64,000 nt of DNA from contig CM057228.1 of the NCBI GenBank assembly GCA_029891385.1, forward strand, positions 24,828,809-24,892,808, in the 5' to 3' direction. A program made the position numbers and the translations under genes. The DNA is from Erythroxylum novogranatense. Taxonomy: Eukaryota > Streptophyta > Magnoliopsida > Malpighiales > Erythroxylaceae. The stretch's first letter is position 1. Every line of letters begins with the position of its first letter. Below the pieces are notes generated by a model. It worked only from the letters and a program-made list of their open reading frames with translations, searched no databases and was not told where the DNA came from. Positions 35,518 to 47,053 of the stretch are shown here, piece by piece.

Positions 35518-36857
35518 TCTCTTGTTTGGAACTCTTCCAACTGACCTCCCCGCCATTCAGTGTGAATACGTAACCTGATTGGGATTTGGAATCATCCTTA
35601 TCAGTTAGGCGGCATCAGATACCCGCTCACCTGGAGATCTCCATCCCCATATATCAAGAACACATCCTTAGTCATTCGCAAGTACTTGAGGAGATTCTTG
35701 ACAGCCACCCAGTGACCCTCACCAGGATACGATTGGTATTTGCTCGTAACACTTAGAGCATATGATACATCGGGTCTCATACATAGCACAGTGTACATGA
35801 TAGATCCTACCACAGATGCATACGGGATCATATTCATGCGCATCCTCTCATCTTGTGTCTTAGGACACATAGATTTCGAGAGTGTTATCCCATGAGTCAC
35901 AGGAAGGTACCCTCTCTTGGATTGCTCCATGCTAAATCTTTTTAGCATCTTGTCTATGTACGTTGATTGTGAAAGACTAAGCAACCTTTTTTATCTATCT
36001 CTATAGATTCTTATCCCAAGGATATAAGTTGCTTCACCAAGGTCTTTCATGGCAAATTGTTTGGACAACCAAATCTTGACTGATTGTAGCATAGAGACAT
36101 TGTTTCCTAGCAATAATATGTCATCTACATACATCACAAGGAATACGATTGCAGTCCCATTAACCTTCTTATACACACAGTGTTCATCCGGATTTTGTGA
36201 GAAACCAAACTCTTTGATTACCTCATCAAAACGGATATTCCAACTCCGGGATGCTTGCTTCAATCCATAGATGGATTTTTGAAATTTGCATACCTTTTCG
36301 CCATCATAGGAGGTGAAGCCCTCAGGTTGTGTCATATACACATCCTCAGCTAGATTTCCATTTAGGAAAGCTATATTCACATCCATTTGTCATATCTCAT
36401 AATCATAATGAGTGGCAATGGCTAGGAGTATCCTAATGAATTTGAGCATTGCTACTGGGCTGAAGGTCTCGTCGTAGTCAACTCCTTGTCTTTGACGAAA
36501 ACCTTTAGCCACAAGCCTTGCTTTATAGGTAATCACATTACCATCCATGTCGGTTTTCTTTTTGAAAACCCATTTGCACCCTATGGGTTTTATTCCTTCG
36601 GGTGCCTCAACCAAAGTCCATACTTGGTTTTCATACATGGAATCCATTTCAGCCTGCATGGCATGAAGCCATTTCTCAGACTCTGAACTCTTCAGAACCT
36701 CTTCATAGGTGATAGGCTCATCATCTTCTATGAGCAATACGTCATCCTGTTCATTCACGAGAAATTTATATCTCTCGGGAACAGAGCGTATCCTACGTGA
36801 CCTACGAACTTCGTGTGTTGTAGAAGGTTGAACTGTTACTTCATCTGTATGAGTCAC
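35518..36857 (-). pseudogene. Copia-B reverse transcriptase and N-terminal RNase H, broken
   Basis: Minus-strand pieces 36857-36390, 36386-35991 and 35984-35601. They show GIKPIGCKWVFKKKTDMDGN, LVAKGFRQRQGVDYDETFSP, YGLKQASRSWN, the catalytic LVMYVDDILLLGNN, DLGEATYILGIRIY and SLSQSTYIDKMLKRFSMEQS. The reverse transcriptase core is nearly complete; breaks are a TAG-type stop at the IWQMDV junction and one near 35990, and the RNase H frame is lost before the nested LTR. Confidence 0.93.
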
Positions 36858-37720
36858 AGTTTGAGTTCGAGCGATTGATCTGCGTGCATTCGAGCATCTT
36901 GAACTTCTTCAAGTTCAATCTTGCTCCTACTTGTCTTCTTGTAAAAGAAACTCTTCTCTAAAAACACAGCATGCTTTGAAACAAACACCTTTTGTTCCTC
37001 AGCAAGGTAGAATTGATATCACATTGTTTCTTTAGGATATCCTACGAACAAACACTTGTCAGACTTTGCATTAAGTTTATCTGACTGTGTCCGCTTCACA
37101 TAAGCAGGACAACCCCAAACTTTCAAATGAGTAAGATAGGGTCTTTTGTTAGTCCACATCTCATATAGAGTAACATCAACTGTCTTTGATGGAACTCTGT
37201 TTAGCAAGTAAACAGTTGTCTCGATTGCATACTCCCAAAAGGATTTTGGTAACTTTGCAAAGCCCATCATTGATCGTACCATGTCTAACAAGGTTCGATT
37301 TCTCCTTTCAGTCACACCATTATGCTGTGGTGTGTAAGGAGGAGTCCATTGAGATAAAATCTCATTATCTCTGAGATAATCCAAAAACTTTTGGTCTAAG
37401 TATTCCCCACCACGATCAGATCGTAATGTCTTGATACTTTTCCCAAGTTGGTTTTCTACTTCATTTCGAATTGTTTGAACTTTTCAAATGCTTGATTTGT
37501 ATCTCATCGATCTGGTACCCATATCGAGAATAATCATCAATAAAGGTAATGAAGTAAAGACAACCACTTCGGCATGGATGGACATCGGACCACATACATC
37601 TGAATGTATTAGGTCTAATACTCCAATCGCTCGTTCACCCTTTCCTTAAAGGGTAACTTAGTCATCTTGCCTAATAAACAAGATTCGCATGTGTCATATG
37701 ATTCATAATCAAATGACCTA
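36858..37720 (-). pseudogene. Copia-B integrase, broken
   Basis: Piece 37384-37019 reads YTPQHNGVTERRNRTLLDMV then RSMMGFAKLPKSFWEYAIET, the C-terminal catalytic helix region including the Glu of the D,D-35-E triad (in TERRNRT). Upstream (37390-37720) and the linker (37018-36858) are frameshifted. Confidence 0.88.
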
Positions 37721-37729
37721 AACTTCCAT

Positions 37730-38270
37730 TCTTATGGAGCTTAGCTATCGTCTCTCATTTATATGGCGGCGACAATGCCATAAGTAAGTTGATTTTAAAT
37801 TATCTCGTTTATATCTTTTCGTGTCATTGACATTCATTATTGGATGTGACATATCTAATATGTAAATTCCATTGCATAATGTACCAAGATACCATAAAGC
37901 ATTCCATTTAAACTAATAGAACAACCATTGTTACTAAAAGTCAAATGGAAACCATTTCTATTTAAACAAGAAATGTATAATATGTTCTTTGTTAATCTGG
38001 TACAAAATAGCATTCATCCAATTTAATTACAAGCCCGGTGGGGAGTGACAAAAGTAAGTGCCTACGGCTAATGCAAAGAACTCTTGCTCCATTTCTCACA
38101 CGCAGTCTAGTTCTCCCTTCATGAGTCATCTCATCGTCCACGAGGCCTGCATATCATTGCATATGTGTGAGCCACAACCGGTATGTAATACCCATATGTT
38201 ATGGTCATAAACAGTATTAACCTCAATGACAAACATACCTGAAGAAGTCGAGGCATCTGATGCCTTCTTC
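37730..38270 (-). pseudogene. Copia-B protease, catalytic aspartate lost
   Basis: The active-site region near 38185 reads WVLHTGCGSHICND: the aspartate of D-T-G has become histidine. Further downstream there are frameshifts. Compare Copia-A, where the glycine is the residue lost. Confidence 0.8.
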
Positions 38271-38289
38271 TGCTTCAATTCTTCTAGAT

Positions 38290-39049
38290 AGACTTTCTGA
38301 GTTTAAGCCCAGGTGGCGGTCTTGCCACAATGGAAGCAAGTTCCTTTAGTGCGATCTCTTTGGTTTTCTTCTTGGCTGCACTTCCTTTGGTTTCTTAGAC
38401 CTATTCTTCTTTAGATTCTTTTTCTTTGAACCAGAAGAAGAAGCCACCATAAGCACTTGCTTACTATCCTTCTTGATAGATTGCTCTGTTGTCTTGAGCA
38501 GATTGATCAACTCAGGGATTGTCGTGGATATTTGGTTCATCCGATAGTTTAACACAAACTGTGAATAACTATCAGACAATCCAACCGAAATTAAGTCAAC
38601 ACTTAATTCATAATCCATAACAAAACCTAAGACAGCCAACCTCTCAATATACCCATTCATCTTGATGCATCTTGCTGCGCAGATGAACTGAGTCATCTTA
38701 GTAGTGAAGAGTAGCCTCGAGGTCTCGAACCTTTCGACCGAGCTTGCTCATCAAACGACTCCCTAAGATGAAACACTATGGTATGGCGTCCATAGACTCA
38801 CATCGCTTCTGCACTCTGGTGACATCGAGGCAAGCATAATGCGGTAGCCATGTCACTTTGTCTTTTCGATGCTTACGATATGCTTTCGATCCTCATCGAA
38901 GCATCGATGCAGTGGATCGGGAAGTGGAACATCTAGGATATATCCAGTTCCTCGGACACGAGAACAATTCTCGATTTCACCAATCGAGAAAATTTGGTCC
39001 AATTAATTTGTTGGAGTCCATAAGCGAGCGCAAGTTCACACTGGAAGTC
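38290..39049 (-). pseudogene. Copia-B gag, broken
   Basis: Starts MTSSVNLRSLMDSNKLIGPN at 39049. The next 350 bp are heavily frameshifted, and an open piece resumes at 38696 (MTQFICAARCIKMNGYIERL ... LLKTTEQSIKKDSKQVLMVA). The C-terminal zinc knuckle near 38330 is damaged. Confidence 0.85.
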
Positions 39050-39214
39050 ATTTTCAATAACCTATAGGGAAAAGAGAGAAAGAATGTTAGAATAGAATTA
39101 CATGCATGATCATAAGGACTTGAATGACATGCATATGGCTCCACTAGTTTCAAAGAATCCATAACTCTCAGTATGAATCCAAGAAACATTATGACAAAAT
39201 GTCCTAGTGGGTCG

Positions 39215-39396
39215 ATATCCGACATTGCTAAGGATAACCTTGGGTTTACCCAACAAGCCACCTTAGGTCAATCGGTAGGTATTGGTCATACCAATTGCAT
39301 CATAGATATCCGGCATTACTAAAATGACCTTGGGTTTACCCAACATGTCACCTTAGATCTATCGGCAGGTATCGGTCATACCACTTGATTCATAGA
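39215..39396. repeat. 91-bp tandem duplication in Copia-B leader
   Basis: Two units starting ATATCCG(A/G)CATT at 39215 and 39306, homologous to the Copia-A pair. Confidence 0.88.
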
Positions 39397-39837
39397 TGCA
39401 ACTATCGACTAGTGCTATCTACTCGTGATGTATGCACACTCATTGGGTTATCAACTCTTGATGTGCAAACATCTGATGTACACTACCCAATTTCGCCTCT
39501 GTCCACGTTGACCTTGAGTTTACTCAACAAATCAACGCTTCTAGTGAAAACCGACCCATTAATCCGAAAATCTTATTTTCATGGTTCAAACATATCCGTA
39601 TAGAGCGAGCTTGGGTTTACCCAACAACCCAACTCTATAAGAACTCCGATTCTCCCCATATTAATAGAAGGCGTTAGTTTTCATATGATGTGTGAGGGTT
39701 TTCAGGTCTCATCTTCTTCTTCTCCAAGCTGTAGGATTATAGTCACCATGACTATATGGAATAATTTAGGGTATTTCATCAATCACATTGAGTCTATACC
39801 TAAAATCATCCATCATCCCACCTCTGCATGTTGTTGT

Positions 39838-40025
39838 TGTCGACTGGTGTATGTTCTAGTCGACTAGTGCATGTGCCAGTCGACTGGAACTTGTGCTAGT
39901 CGACTACTATGTTACTGTGCACGTTCCAGTCGACTAGTACATGTTCCGATCATTGGGATTGATTCTGTGCACTTTCGATCATTGGAATGGATGTGCCGAT
40001 TAGTCGGTACATGTGCCGATCGGTG
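39838..40025. repeat. GTCGAC palindrome array in Copia-B leader
   Basis: Five exact GTCGAC cores (39839, 39859, 39879, 39899, 39929; spacing 20, 20, 20, 30). They sit in palindromes CTAGTCGACTAG (39856) and CCAGTCGACTGG (39876) and TAGTCGACTA (39897). They are followed by CCGAT/ATCGG-type words, including the palindrome CCGATCGG at 40016. Same location as the Copia-A array but with different flanking bases. Confidence 0.93.
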
Positions 40026-41129
40026 GTTTTTGTCCGCTATCTAATCGGCTAATTTCTCAATCCGTGTAGTTCAAATTCACAATACCAAATGTAATATCCT
40101 TTATTATGATGTACCAATGAAACACTTTCATTGTACCATGCTTACCATATATAGTCAAACTATACATGAAACTTGAAATTGATGAATACACTCTTATTCA
40201 TTTAGATTTTCAAATAATTTGATAATATCAAACTATCACCCTAAGTATCTCTAGGTAGTCTACACTTTATCAAGACTACTTGCACTTTTGTCACAAAATT
40301 TGTGACGCCGAACAATCAAGATAAGGGAATATACTAACGAGACGCTAATGAGACACATTTGACATCCTAAATTGTTTGGAAACTCGATTTCAAGAAAATC
40401 ATTTAGGCAAGCATACAACATCAATGTAACACATTTTTAATCACATTAAAAATGATCCAAGGCATTGGAATTAAGAAATACACAATTTTTCATTTCAAAC
40501 AAAACAGCTCCAGCAACTTTCTCAAAACTGCCAAGCTCTGTGTTTTGCTTGAAAAACTCATTGAAACAATTTCAATAAATTCTGAGAACATTACAGACGT
40601 TACAACATGTTCACAACATGTTCCATGAATTTTTTTAGGATTTATTTCCAACAAAAACTCATCCAACCTCAGCAACAAAGCCAATGTAGAATCTGTGTTC
40701 CTCAACACAGTTATTCCCAGAAGCACACAATAAATTCTCAAATAAATAGTAAATCACCTTGAAAACATTTTTCCATTCTCATAGACATTCATAAACATCT
40801 TAGAGACATGTTGGTGAAAGCAAATCCGAAAAAAAAATTCTACAATTTATTCTCGAATTTATAAGCATGCCTGTTCATTGAATGTGCACAAAGACAGCAA
40901 CCAGAACATTAGGGAATAAATTAGCAAAACCATATCAAATCACATTGATAAATTCCAAGCTTCCACAGACATATGCAACAACATCTTGTGAACATATCTG
41001 GGCAAGAAAATTTCGAAAACAATATTTCTACACTGAATTCGAAATTCACACAATCAACATGCATCATCGTCACAAGCAATAGGCAACTCCGACCTAGTCA
41101 TGGTTTGTTCGTTATATACGACACAAGTG

Positions 41130-41142
41130 TCTCTGATACCAC
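41130..41142 (-). other. Copia-B primer-binding site
   Basis: Minus strand GTGGTATCAGAGA beside the LTR end; TGGTATCAGAG is complementary to the 3-prime end of plant initiator-Met tRNA. Confidence 0.92.
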
Positions 41143-43001
41143 TGTAGGAAAATCCCGGTGTGAGCATCACATGCCCACGGTGCGGAAAACAAAAATTTTT
41201 ATTCCGGGACCTTCCCGAAAGCTAGGATCTATGTGTCTATATAACAAACTCAAACCATAACGGCCAAAGGAGACCGTCTCTAACGGTATCCACGCAGAGA
41301 TCGAAGAACCTAACCGGGACAAACCCTTTGACCCGGGAGTAGCTAGAACAAATTAAAGACTGCTAGATCTTACCTTTGTTCTTGGAGAGCTTGAGAAACG
41401 ATGGAGAGAAGAAGAAAACTTGGAGAAGAAACCTTGATGATCGTTGGTGAGAAGAGAAGTTGCTTAGGATTTTCTAAAAATCCTTCTTCCTTCTTTCTTT
41501 CTAAAAGCCACGAAGATCATCTCTCAAGAAGAGGAAAAACTATTTTTTCTTTCAAAACTCTTCTTATCCTTCATCACCAACGATGGTCTCACTTCTTCTT
41601 TCATGATTTTGTCTTTTAGCCATTTAATTCATTAATGACTAAGCATGAAAGGAGAAGGTTCTCCTCCTTTCCACGTTGCAACATATATATATATATATTA
41701 TTTAATTAATTAATAACATATATATATGTATATATAAATGCTGAAGTGGTCCAGTCACACTGGGATCGGTCCTACCGGCCTATCGGGTCCCGGTATAGAA
41801 AAACTACCGGAAACTCTTTTCAGCAATATCGATGTCGCGATCTCATCGGGACATATCTCGATCTCATCGGGATCCATTTAATCCTTTTGCTCTCCATATA
41901 TTGGAACTCTTTCCAAAACTATTTTACAAATTCTCCGAGACGCTCTTATGCGTGTGACCCATTAGGTTCCCGGTTATGTTGGCCACTTAGATTAACACTT
42001 AATCTGAGCAAGTCATGAGCGGTATCTAGCAACACATCATGACCCCCAATTGACCGGAAAGTAATTGGTTTGACGAATGAAGCTATATTCATCATGAACC
42101 ATATTACGAACCTTTCCATAGACAATTGCCGTGCAATTCGTCCTTTCACCATGCTATACCCCACTTGGTTATGAGTATGGGCAATGTGTCAACTCTTTAC
42201 TAGACTGACTACGTCAAATCTAGTCCAAGTGATATTAGTTCTTGTCTTGGGACTCATTACTTTATATGTCACTGAAGACACTCTTCATGACATATATATA
42301 CTCCGGCCAGAGATTTCTAAGTAATGACCCTGACAAGAGGCCATGGGTATCATCTTCTTCTATCACAGAAGTGGTGAATCCTTTATTGGCTACTCAATTA
42401 CCTTCGAATACCTCAAGCTGTACCCAAGCACCACCCTATGAGCGACCTCTGTAAGGCAACAAGGAATGAAGTCAAAGCACGTAATCAAGTATCAAGATAT
42501 CCTTGAGCACCTCAAGTCTAAGGATACTTGCACCATTGCTATGATGAGATTATCAACGACATTAGAATAGGACATCCATGTGATGATCTCATAGCGAGGT
42601 CATCCAATGTACTTATTACCTCTAGTAAGCATCCACATCTCAACCCTAAATATCTCATATTTACGACGAGATCCACCGCTTGACCAAATCAAGGAGTTTG
42701 AGATGTGCTAGTCTTTCCGGATTACCGATGTCCAGTCTCAGTAATCCTATGACTAGGGATAATTTAGATACTGACATAATTGCACATGATAGGAATCTCA
42801 GTAGTATGATCACATCACAATTTCCTTCATGCTATGTCATATATCATGGACTTCATTAATTTGCTTATTGATCAATATCAGTTCATTAATAATGAACAAC
42901 AACGTAATAAAATATGCCTTTCTTTATTTATTCATAAAGACTGTACACAAATTTGTACAAAATGCGCTAAAGGCGATTGCCTTCAGGGCACTACTCTAAC
43001 A
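41143..43001 (-). repeat. Copia-B LTR (element 5-prime side), 1859 bp
   Basis: Begins TGTAGGAAAATCCCGG, ends CTACTCTAACA. Same structure as the left LTR, with one fewer 21-bp GATCTCATCGGGACATATCT unit. Confidence 0.95.
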
Positions 43002-43006
43002 ATAGA
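43002..43006. repeat. Target-site duplication of Copia-B (right)
   Basis: ATAGA, identical to 30464-30468. Confidence 0.92.
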
Positions 43007-44156
43007 GACTTCAAAAAAGACAGACATTAAAGGGGGCATTTTTGAAACTACACAAAAAGATGGTTTCGAGCCTGTTGAGCCATTCTATTAAGAAATATTT
43101 ATAGAGAGAGAGGGAATGATACTAAAAAATAACTAAGAAAATCTACAAATGAGAAAACAAATGAAACTTACATGAGAAAAGATTTGAAAGTCATCAAAAT
43201 CTTATCTTTCTTCCCCTGTCACTAGTGGAAAGCAAAGAACAATGAAAAAGTTGTCATCTTAATTATATATAATATTGTCTTATGTGATGGGTGTGTTTCT
43301 TGGAGTGACATTAGATTCTCCACAATCCTGGTTTTTAGAAATATTTCAAATCATCTTGTTCCTCAACTTCTTCTTTACTCCACCAAATGTGAGAACAAAG
43401 TTAATTTGTTTTGTGAAAAATTGCATAGAGAAGGAAAAAAAAAGCTTTGAAAGATATGAAAATCAGACAACAGAGAAGCGCAGACATAAGTTAATGGGCG
43501 GAAAATCTTTTGTGAGATTGCTTTGGTAATGACATAAAGTAGCCATTTGATGTTTCTATGAATAACATAAGTGTCGCTTACACTCATCATCATTATATGT
43601 CTAGACCATATTCTTATGTAGTATTTGTAATACTGTCTTTTTGTAATTTGCTAGTAATACTCTAATGATTTGAATTTTCATTTTAAGTCATTCATACAGA
43701 AATAAATAAACAAAGTTATACTGCTAATATCCGACCTTCAATGCACATGACTGATTTACTTATGGTACTCTTTTTTATGTTTATTCCTTAATTTCAATTA
43801 TTGCATTTGATGTTAATGTTACATTATATTAATAATTTTATTAATTAAGTAAAATGCATTTTTTATTGATAGGCACAACAAACATTTGGTTTTGATGGGA
43901 GTTGGTATTTTCCTTGAGAAATGTGGTTGTTCTCTTCAATGCCTTGGTGACATGTTTTGTATTTGTAGAAGAGGAAATAACAGTTAGTGAGTTGCTTCAG
44001 ATGATTATACTAACACTAATAGGCTAAATGATACTTTTTTGTTTCTACATAACAAATCTAATCAGTATCCAATTGGTAAATTAGTATTGCATTCATAAGC
44101 CTTTTGTAAATTAAACATCCAGAAAGGAAAAAGGACGTATAACAAAACAATACTCA
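43007..44156. other. Spacer, no gene seen
   Basis: AT-rich. Open frames here (for example 43275-43529) have no recognisable similarity and no coding character. Confidence 0.5.
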
Positions 44157-44402
44157 GATAGCAATAACCTCCTTGACAGATTCACGCCATGCATATTCCC
44201 TTGCTCCATCTTTATCAACTATCTTGATCACAAAGTTTGGTAGTGCAACAACTAGTCTGGATCGAATCTCCATTATGCACTTGTCAACCAAATCAATAGC
44301 TTATTCGAGTGACATGCCACTATGGTAATGTTGGTCCATCATGGCGAGAAAAAAATATGATCCGTAACTAAAAGCTCTACTATCAACCTTGTGAAGTGCA
44401 GC
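44157..44402 (-). pseudogene. Proteasome subunit beta type-2 (PBD) fragment
   Basis: The minus strand reads LHKVDSRAFSYGSYFFLAMM, then DQHYHSGMSLE, a TAA stop (44301-44303), AIDLVDKCIMEIRSRLVVAL, PNFVIKIVDKDGAREYAW and RESVKEVIAI followed by its own TGA. This is the C-terminal third of the plant 20S proteasome beta-2 subunit, normally about 200 aa. No upstream part was found. Either one exon left over from a gene copy or a captured piece. Non-functional. Confidence 0.9.
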
Positions 44403-45195
44403 ACCCTATTGATTGCGGAAAGAAACAAAGTCATATCCTTCGAGCGACCGGTTTTGTGATCCCAAATGACCTCCCACATGACCCTTACATCTTTGACAAT
44501 GATGAAGCACAAGAAAAGATTGAGAACTTTATCAAGAAGAAAAAAAGAAAAGATTGGAAAATAGAAACACAAGCTTTTAGTAAACTAGACAATACTAACA
44601 AGAAGTGTTAAATTACCAAAAGAGGGAGCATAAGATATATAAGGAAGACAAAAAGGGCACTCCATTTTCCAATTTATTTCGATCTTCCAAATACAAACAA
44701 ACAAACATCATCCCTATCCACTAAACGCATTGCAAAATTATTTACATTACTAGGCGCTTCTTTTACATAAGATGCAAACATCATAAGATATAAATTGATT
44801 TCTTAACGCAGCAAAAAGAGGGGTGGATGGCTGCTGAAAGTAGGATATGGAGAAAAGAACCTTTCTAAGGTAATTAAAAAATCATTCATTACAACAAATA
44901 TTAGATTCTACACAGGGAAATTACGAAACTATGCCTTTGTTTGTTGGAAAAATGAGAAGATCGAACATTCATTTTTCTTAGAGATTCTATATATATAAAC
45001 TGAACCACTACAATTTCCTTCAATCACATTGTGAACCTGCAAAAAAGATATGGCCAAACATTTAACCCATCAAGATTTCTGAAGTTACAACTATAATATG
45101 ATTAAATGAAGGCAAAAATGTATCACACCATCTTTGGAAGATTAAGGAGATGCCCATATAAAAGATACACAGACTTCTAAAGTAAATTACCATTA

Positions 45196-45660
45196 TTAAG
45201 AATAAATTGAAACCAAAAGATACATCTCTAATTTGCCCATTTAACCCTTTTAATTTGTTATATCCTACTTTATATGGGTCCATACATTGATACTCGTCAA
45301 TCTTATTCTTCTCCTCCAACATATTAATTTCATAATACTTCTTTCTTGGAAGCAAGGGAATTTTGTTAGCATTAGTCTCAGAAGGATTAACTGCAACTAA
45401 CAACTCATCCACATGGTCTTCAAGTTCTACATCCTCATAAATTCATGCATAATTCCTAATAGCCCTCCAAGCTTACATCGTTAACTCGTATGACATTTTG
45501 TCAACAAACTTCGCAACTTTGTACAAATAACTAGTTGTGCTAGGAACATAAATAATACTTACATAATGATTAATCCCAAGAATAATATCATATTCATCTG
45601 TCATAGATTCAAAGTACAACAATCATTCTTCTATTGCCCCAACACTAGCACGTGCAACAA
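45196..45660 (-). pseudogene. Unrecognised decayed coding fragment
   Basis: One minus-strand frame reads for about 150 residues with only three stops: ESMTDEYDIILGINHYVSII, YVPSTTSYLYKVAKFVDKMS, and an open 97-residue end MDELLVAVNPSETNANKIPL ... KVGYNKLKGLNGQIRDVSF. Its balanced composition looks like former coding DNA, unlike the neighbouring spacer. I do not recognise the family. It may belong with the proteasome scrap 0.8 kb away, but nothing links them. Confidence 0.4.
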
Positions 45661-46246
45661 AACAGAGACAAATGTCTCCTTATTGGGTTGGCTTGAAAGT
45701 TAAATGTAAGCGAGAAGCTTTTAGGTTGGCGTTTCTACTATTTGGTGAAGTGGGTGTAGTGGCCTTGCGTCCATGGTTAATGGGTAAGCAAGAAGCTTAT
45801 AGGTCGGCTTGATTTTTTCATTCTGACATGAATAGAGAGGAGAAAACAAACAAAAACACTTAAACACAAAAAATATTTTTGTAAACGACGTCTGTTTTGA
45901 AGTGTTTCATAAAACGACTTAGCATGAAAGTTGACTTATTAGTCTCAACTGTTGTTTAAATAGAACAATATCATGATTGGACAGAGAATTCTTAGATAGA
46001 GGATCCCTTCTGAGACAAATGAGGTTAGAAGAAGTGTGGCATATTCTCAAATAGTTTTCTTATCGAAACAAAGTTTCACCATTCCCTAAAATGGACAACG
46101 GAGCACCAGATCAGACTCCAAATATAGCATTATTTAAAAGGCAGTGGCAACCTAGGGATTACAATTTTCTAACTGAGTAGAGATTAGTATTTAGTACTAA
46201 TTAGTGAGAGGTTTAGGTTTGTTAATTAGGGAGAGGTTTATCTTTG
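45661..46246. other. Spacer upstream of the CSP gene
   Basis: No gene recognised. Confidence 0.5.
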
Positions 46247-46256
46247 CATATAAGTG
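46247..46256 (+). promoter_or_regulatory. Possible TATA box of the CSP gene
   Basis: GCATATAAGT about 90 bp before the start codon; followed by a C/T-rich leader (CCCTCTCTCTCTTTCCC at 46299). Confidence 0.4.
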
Positions 46257-46342
46257 CCTAATATAAAATAACTTACCATTTAGTCCTAGGTCTAGTGCCC
46301 TCTCTCTCTTTCCCTCTTCACCCCCAGTAATCGGCGTTAGCG

Positions 46343-47053
46343 ATGGCGGAGGAGCAGACAACGGCTGCGAGATCCCCCACCGTGAAGGATGAGAGGTCCA
46401 CTGGAAGAGTCGTGATGTTCAGCGATAAGAAAGGATTCGGCTTTATCAAGCCCGACGACGGCGGCGAGGATCTCTTCGTCCACCACAGCGCAATCAAATC
46501 CGACGGCGGTTTCCGCACTCTCTCCGAAGAAGATGTCGTCGAGTTCACCATCGCGCTTTCCGACAACAAGTATCAAGCGATCAACGTCACAGCCGTCGGC
46601 GGCGGGCCTGTTCAGCCTAGTCGAAGAGGAGGAGGTCGCGGAGGAGGATTCGGATCGGCTTGGGGACGACGGAACAACGGCGCCGGCGCTGGAGGTTGCT
46701 ATAACTGTGGCAATCCCGGTCACATTGCTAGAGATTGTAGGGGCAGTGATAGTACTAGTAATGGCTGTTTTAAGTGTGGTAGTGCTGGGCACTTCGCGAG
46801 AGATTGCTCGCGCGGTAACGGCGGCAGTGGCGGTGGAAGTGGTGGCTCGTGCTTTAACTGCGGTGGGTATGGTCACATGGCCAGGGATTGTCCTGGTGGT
46901 GGTGCTGCGTGTTATACTTGTGGTGGTTATGGTCACATGGCGAGAGAGTGTCCTAGTGCTAGAGGAAGCAGCAGATTTGTTGGTGGTGGTGGTGGTTGTT
47001 TTAATTGTGGAAATGAAGGGCATTTCGCAAGGGATTGTCCAAATAAGTCGTGA
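46343..47053 (+). CDS. Cold shock domain protein with five CCHC zinc knuckles
   Basis: Intact single-exon gene, 236 aa, of the plant CSP/GRP2 family. Residues about 14-80 form a cold shock domain with the RNA-binding motifs KKGFGFIKP (RNP1) and [10 protein letters not shown] (RNP2). A Gly/Arg-rich region follows, holding five CX2CX4HX4C knuckles: [14 protein letters not shown] (from residue 119), [42 protein letters not shown], and [14 protein letters not shown] near the C-terminus. Such proteins bind single-stranded nucleic acids and melt RNA secondary structure; Arabidopsis members act in cold tolerance and development. Arabidopsis CSP1/3 have seven knuckles and CSP2/4 two, so five is intermediate. 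Start context GCGATGGCG. Confidence 0.95.
   Translation: MAEEQTTAARSPTVKDERSTGRVVMFSDKKGFGFIKPDDGGEDLFVHHSAIKSDGGFRTLSEEDVVEFTIALSDNKYQAINVTAVGGGPVQPSRRGGGRGGGFGSAWGRRNNGAGAGGCYNCGNPGHIARDCRGSDSTSNGCFKCGSAGHFARDCSRGNGGSGGGSGGSCFNCGGYGHMARDCPGGGAACYTCGGYGHMARECPSARGSSRFVGGGGGCFNCGNEGHFARDCPNKS

Larger units (their letters stand above)
39050..41129 (-). other. Copia-B 5-prime leader (untranslated, about 2.1 kb)
   Basis: Non-coding; collinear with 5397-7465 of Copia-A. Contains the 91-bp tandem repeat and a palindrome array. Confidence 0.75.
30469..43001 (-). mobile_element. Copia-B: structurally complete Copia element with a nested solo LTR
   Basis: Both LTRs (30469-32342, 41143-43001), primer-binding site, polypurine tract, and all Copia domains in order on the minus strand are present, and the element is flanked by perfect ATAGA duplications (30464-30468, 43002-43006). 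Total 12,533 bp; removing the 2,790-bp nested LTR and its extra duplication leaves about 9.7 kb. The family is the same as Copia-A. All coding domains are broken, so it cannot move by itself. Confidence 0.96.

Noticed and set aside
41130..41142. TGGTATCAGAG as part of a tRNA gene
   Set aside because: Only the short 3-prime complement is present, directly beside an LTR; it is a primer-binding site.
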